64,000 nucleotides of DNA from the NCBI GenBank assembly GCA_934149275.1, contig CAKPEG010000006.1, positions 1-64,000 of the forward strand, written 5' to 3'. The translations under genes were made by a program, and so were the position numbers. This document shows, one piece after another, positions 60,468-64,000 of the stretch. Every line of letters starts with the position of its first letter. Positions within the stretch are counted from its first letter, which is position 1. Under the pieces are notes generated by a model. That model ran no database searches. It was not told the DNA's origin and saw only the letters and a list, made by a program, of their open reading frames with translations. Origin of the DNA: an uncultured Clostridia bacterium. GTDB lineage: Bacteria > Bacillota > Clostridia > TANB77 > CAG-508.

Positions 60468-60648
60468 CATATGAAAATTTTCTCACATCTTGCTGGCGCA
60501 TTCTTCGAATCTTGAAAATAAGGTTCTCTTTGAAGAGAAATCCTTAAGACAACCTTATTTTCAAATCGGGTAGAATGCTTCAATCGAACTCGCTTCGCTC
60601 GTCTGGTCCCTGCGCGATGATTCAAAAATTTTATATGTACTTTCCCTT
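60468..60648. repeat. Dispersed structured repeat, family C copy 2
   Basis: Reverse orientation to copy 1. Outer arms GAAAAGTACATATGAAAATT and the near-complement AATTTTATATGTACTTTC; inner arms CTTGAAAATAAGGTT/AACCTTATTTTCAA. The core on the minus strand is ATCATCGCGCAGGGACC, GAGCGAAGCGAGTTCGATTG, AAGCATTCTAC. Intact, without a nested insertion. Confidence 0.83.
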
Positions 60649-60701
60649 TATTTATACTTTTCTAATAATATTATTCATATTACTAAAATTTTTCACAAAC
60701 A

Positions 60702-62162
60702 TTAATCTGCAATGTATTCAAACATTTTGACAAAAATCTTATTAACATCAGTAATTGGTTCTGTAAAAGTAATATCAACCATTTCATAAGGGTGAATACC
60801 ATAATCACTACTTATATGTGTTCCCATACCTAAGTAACTCTCAGTCTTATCATAAAAGTCATAACCTGCACTAAAATAAGCATCAGGTTGATTTGAATTT
60901 TCGCCATAATACAATGCACAAATCACACTACCAGAATAACCATTCTCTTCAGGTTGATAATAAACTATACTAGTATTAATCTTAGTCTTTCCATTCAAAT
61001 AACTTTCAAGTAATCTATTATATTCATCTTTATCTTGAACAGAAAGAGATTCAGCATCGTATGATTTCACTCCATTTTCAATACCAGTAACTGTTGCAGT
61101 TCCTGTAACAAAATCACCAACTTGAACTTCATCAGCTGTTTTATTAATAAGTTTTCTTGATGATAGCATTACCTTTCCAAGCTCTTTTGAATATTGATTC
61201 GCTTCATACGCAATTGTAATTTCATCTGCATCTTTACTCTTTACAACGCCAGAAATACTCTCAGTTGTACCAGTTAAATTATCTACATATTTTACATCAT
61301 CATAATTATAATAAATACAATCTGTGTTAACAATTTTACTAACTAAAATCAAATTTGCATTATAACCAGAAGGAGCTGTAGAAGCTACTGCATAATCATT
61401 TCCAGCAAAATTAATTTTAACATTTCCAACATTAACTTTATAATCCTTAACATCATATTGAGATAATATTAAAACACCCTTTCTATTCGCAAACTTTCCT
61501 TCAATAGCATCAGCATTATCAAATTTCAATCTATACTGATTTGAAATTTTGTTAAAGTCATCATATGAATCAAAAACTTTTACATATACTTTTTCATCTT
61601 TTACATTTTTAAAATCGTATGTAGAAGGTAATGCTTGATATTGGTTCATTGAATCAAGCTTCTCACTACTCATATCATAACCAGTTTTATCTTTTACAGC
61701 CTCAGTATATGCCTCAACAATTTTATCAATATTACTCAACTTAGATGATATAACAACACCATCAGCATCTTTCATTTGAATTGCACCCATATCAGATGTT
61801 AATGTAAAAATAAAATTTTTACTAATTGTATTATAATCAAACTCAATAAACTTAGCAGTTGACTTTAAAGAATCTATATCATTCTCAGAAATTTTTTCTT
61901 CATTCTTTTTATTAATATTATTTCTACATAAATCAACAAGCTCTGAATATTTTTCATAATCAGGTGTTATCTCATAATATTTTGAATCATATTTAAAAAT
62001 AATTCTATCAGGTGTTTTTATTAATTCTTCATCACCAGTTGAAGTTCCAACTTTATTTTCTAGTTGTTTATTTTGAAATTTATTATTAAACCAAAAACCT
62101 AAACAAAAGCAAGCAAAACAAATAATAATAACACATACAATACCAAATATTTTCTTTTTCAT
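60702..62162 (-). CDS. Large membrane-anchored hypothetical protein
   Basis: A 486-residue protein with an N-terminal membrane helix (IFGIVCVIIICFACFCLGFW) and an outer domain of about 450 residues. The mature part begins with an NKF...GTSTGDEELIKTPDRIIFKY stretch, then alternating strands and helices (VYVKVFDSYDDFNKISNQYR; NVGNVKINFAGNDYAVASTA; VMLSSRKLINKTADEVQVGD) and ends GIHPYEMVDITFTEPITDVN. No catalytic motif recognised. It follows glmU by 14 bases on the same strand and has its own AAAGGAATA site. Possibly a surface or wall-binding protein; function unknown. Confidence 0.78.
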   Translation of the reverse strand: MKKKIFGIVCVIIICFACFCLGFWFNNKFQNKQLENKVGTSTGDEELIKTPDRIIFKYDSKYYEITPDYEKYSELVDLCRNNINKKNEEKISENDIDSLKSTAKFIEFDYNTISKNFIFTLTSDMGAIQMKDADGVVISSKLSNIDKIVEAYTEAVKDKTGYDMSSEKLDSMNQYQALPSTYDFKNVKDEKVYVKVFDSYDDFNKISNQYRLKFDNADAIEGKFANRKGVLILSQYDVKDYKVNVGNVKINFAGNDYAVASTAPSGYNANLILVSKIVNTDCIYYNYDDVKYVDNLTGTTESISGVVKSKDADEITIAYEANQYSKELGKVMLSSRKLINKTADEVQVGDFVTGTATVTGIENGVKSYDAESLSVQDKDEYNRLLESYLNGKTKINTSIVYYQPEENGYSGSVICALYYGENSNQPDAYFSAGYDFYDKTESYLGMGTHISSDYGIHPYEMVDITFTEPITDVNKIFVKMFEYIAD

Positions 62163-62176
62163 ATTAATATATTCCT

Positions 62177-63439
62177 TTATTTATTTTTATTCCAGCCCTC
62201 TTTTACAACTTGTCTTTCTCTTGCAATTGCTAAACTATCAGCTGGTACATCCTCTGTAATTGTTGAACCTGCTGCAACTAAAACATTATCACCTAATTTA
62301 ACGGGAGCAACTAAGTTTGTATTAGATCCAACAAAACATTTATCTCCAATTATTGTTTTATGTTTATTTACACCATCATAATTACATGTGATTGAACCAC
62401 ATCCAATATTTACACCAGTACCAATCTCACAGTCACCCATATATGATAAATGAGGTACCTTGCTACCATATGCAACTTTTGTTTTCTTAATCTCAACACA
62501 GTTACCAATTTTAACTTTATCAGCAAGAACGCATTTCTCTCTAATATAAGCATTAGGGCCAATCTCACAATCTTCACCAATTACGCAATCAGATTTTATT
62601 GTAGTATTTGGATGAATTACAGTATCTCTACCAATCTTAACATCTTCATAAATATATGTAGTATCCGAATCTTCAATTGTAACACCATTTAACATATGCA
62701 TTGTGTTAATTCTCATTCTTAAAACTCTACCTAAAAGCTCTAATTGAACTCTATCATGAACCCCAAGAATTTCAGTATTATCCTCAACTATCATAGCACC
62801 AATTTTTAAATCTTTTGACTTCATAATTTTTATAACATCAGTTAAGAATATTTGACCATTTTCATGAGCTTTTAATTCTTTAACAGCATCAAGCAAAGAC
62901 TCAATATCAAAACAATAAATTCCTGAATTTATCTCTTTAATTTTTTTAGTCTCAGCATCAGCCATAGACTCTTCAACAATCTCTAAAACTTCTCCAACTT
63001 CATTTCTAACAATTCTTCCATAACCAGTTGGATTATCAGAAATAGCAGTAAGTAAAGTTACAGCCTCTCTTTCATTTCTATTTCTATCTATTAATTTTTC
63101 AACAGTCTCTTTTCTAATAATAGGAACATCACCATATAAAACAATAACTTGACCAGACTTAGACTCAAGCTCTGGAACAACTTGCATCATTGCATGACCA
63201 GTTCCCAAAAGTTCTTCTTGAACAACATATTTTGTTCTATCTTTTAATACATCAATTATTTGTTCTTTTTGTTCACCAACAACTGTAATAATCTCATCAC
63301 AATCATTCTTCTCAGCTACTTCTACAACTCTAGAAACTAGCTCTTTTCCATATAATTTATGTACCAACTTTGACTTTTTAGAATTCATAGCCTCGCTTTT
63401 ACCAGCAGCCATAACTATTGCAATTTTATCTTTTTTCAT
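62177..63439 (-). CDS. glmU: Bifunctional GlcNAc-1-phosphate uridyltransferase / glucosamine-1-phosphate acetyltransferase
   Basis: Makes UDP-GlcNAc, the precursor of peptidoglycan. 420 residues (many GlmU have about 456). The N-terminal Rossmann-like uridyltransferase carries IAIVMAAGKSEAMNSKKSKL where the usual motif is Gly-x-Gly-Thr-Arg-Met; the LGTGHAMMQVVPELE and VLYGDVPIIRKETVEKLI segments are normal. The C-terminal left-handed beta helix is complete for acetyl transfer (HLSYMGDCEIGTGVNIGCGS; TCNYDGVNKHKTIIGDKCFV; AAGSTITEDVPADSLAIARE). A strong AAGGAGG precedes the ATG. The altered nucleotide motif may reduce or change the first activity. Confidence 0.93.
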   Translation of the reverse strand: MKKDKIAIVMAAGKSEAMNSKKSKLVHKLYGKELVSRVVEVAEKNDCDEIITVVGEQKEQIIDVLKDRTKYVVQEELLGTGHAMMQVVPELESKSGQVIVLYGDVPIIRKETVEKLIDRNRNEREAVTLLTAISDNPTGYGRIVRNEVGEVLEIVEESMADAETKKIKEINSGIYCFDIESLLDAVKELKAHENGQIFLTDVIKIMKSKDLKIGAMIVEDNTEILGVHDRVQLELLGRVLRMRINTMHMLNGVTIEDSDTTYIYEDVKIGRDTVIHPNTTIKSDCVIGEDCEIGPNAYIREKCVLADKVKIGNCVEIKKTKVAYGSKVPHLSYMGDCEIGTGVNIGCGSITCNYDGVNKHKTIIGDKCFVGSNTNLVAPVKLGDNVLVAAGSTITEDVPADSLAIARERQVVKEGWNKNK

Positions 63440-63568
63440 AACTTATCATCCTCCTTAAAAAGATAAATGTATTCTATCACAATGCATATCTTTTTTCAAT
63501 TATTTTACTTTCTTCTTCAAATCTAAATTTTTTATAATTATTATATCTCAAATAAGTTTCATATTAGA

Positions 63569-63713
63569 GCCAAAGGGGACATTAATAAAATTTACACTTG
63601 TTTTACTTTTTTAAGTCCGCGTATTTGTTCGCGAGCGAAATTTGCAAAGCAAATTTTTGTACATTGTTAATTTTATATAATATGAAATTCAAAAAACTTT
63701 CATATTATATAAA
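63569..63713. repeat. Dispersed structured repeat, family B copy 4
   Basis: GGGGACATTAATAAAATTTA...AAGTCCGCG..TTTGTTC, then GAAATTTGC/GCAAATTT and TATATAATATGAAATT/AACTTTCATATTATATA hairpins. Confidence 0.82.
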
Positions 63714-63715
63714 AA

Positions 63716-63755
63716 AGCCATGCACGAATCTGCATAACGCAACCCATGCATAGCC
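63716..63755 (-). terminator. Terminator of the C-terminal partial gene
   Basis: GCTATGCA pairs with TGCATGGC (one G-U pair), followed by six T on the minus strand. Confidence 0.78.
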
Positions 63756-63768
63756 CCATATTCATTTA

Positions 63769-63999
63769 TTAATTTCTACAACTACACCATATATAGATTA
63801 ACGCAATGAGCGCTAAGATTACTAGAGTAGTTGCTATTGCATAAAAGTAAACAGCACCAATAGTTGCAACAATTGTTGTTTGAGCTCCTATAATTATTCC
63901 AATAACAAAGGCAAATAAACCAATTATCGTGTATAAAACTCTATATAAACAACAACATTTTTTGTCTCTTCTATTACAACAAATTGTAACTTGTGGTTC
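63769..63999 (-). CDS. Cys-rich two-helix membrane protein, 5' end outside window
   Basis: The last 76 residues are visible, beginning EPQVTICCNRRDKKCCCLYR. Two membrane segments follow (VLYTIIGLFAFVIGIIIGAQ; FYAIATTLVILALIALIYIW), and the protein ends CSCRN. Seven Cys occur near the membrane borders: two pairs before the first helix, then a CC run, and CSC at the end. This pattern suggests palmitoyl-like modification or metal/redox function, but no family is recognised. The terminator follows at once. Confidence 0.75.
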   Translation of the reverse strand, partial: EPQVTICCNRRDKKCCCLYRVLYTIIGLFAFVIGIIIGAQTTIVATIGAVYFYAIATTLVILALIALIYIWCSCRN

Positions 64000-64000
64000 C

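Overview
The window is a piece of a low-GC (very AT-rich) Gram-positive chromosome. T-box leaders, mutS2, lexA, a sortase with its sorted substrate, a Spo0A-type DNA-binding protein and a YezG-type immunity protein all point to the class Clostridia or a close Firmicutes relative, probably uncultured and gut-associated. The species cannot be fixed from the sequence. There is no prophage, CRISPR array or recognisable full-length insertion sequence. Most genes lie on the minus strand on both sides of the window, which suggests that one replication fork crosses it leftward.

Layout. 0-7 kb: acyl-CoA synthetase (cut by the window edge) with a TetR regulator, a ylmH-dxs-polyprenol kinase-like group, a zinc protease, a nucleoside phosphorylase and an orphan YefM-type antitoxin. 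7.5-9.8 kb: an unrecognised three-gene cluster led by an alpha/beta hydrolase that seems to carry a frameshift. 10.2-13.6 kb: tRNA-Gln and the guaB-guaA pair. 13.7-18.3 kb: a secreted Big2-domain protein, an M29 aminopeptidase with a long N-terminal extension, and a YezG-like immunity protein. 18.4-23.8 kb: glycolytic operon gap-pgk-(anchored protein)-tpiA-gpmI. 24-26.7 kb: a MacB-type ABC transporter bracketed by GGGGACGTT repeats. 27-41.5 kb: mtaB, mreB, mutS2, lexA, a carbohydrate-binding protein, trpS-obgE, a Nudix hydrolase, two small unknown genes, and glyS behind a T-box. 42.5-47.4 kb: tsaC, a DnaA-box cluster, and an envelope/signalling locus. 47.6-64 kb: greA, sortase and substrate, T-box-controlled aspS, mltG, a stomatin-like protein, cysteine desulfurase, a DUF421/DUF4363 pair, glmU and several membrane proteins.

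The locus at 43.5-47.4 kb is the best candidate for something undescribed. It holds two translationally coupled secreted proteins: a PepSY-like one, and one that resembles a caspase/gingipain fold with the catalytic Cys replaced by Ala. Facing them is an ECF sigma factor fused through one membrane helix to a large PepSY-like outer domain. A Spo0A-like regulator diverges from the sigma gene, and upstream lies a run of four DnaA boxes with a Spo0A-type box. I infer an envelope-sensing circuit, but this is not proven.

The second theme is intergenic architecture. At least four families of 100-180 bp structured repeats occur (called A, B, C and D/E here). Their long paired arms differ in sequence from copy to copy yet stay complementary within each copy. 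One A copy is nested inside a C copy and is flanked by a 19-bp direct repeat. Related D/E repeats sit between the T-box and the coding region of both T-box-controlled synthetase genes.
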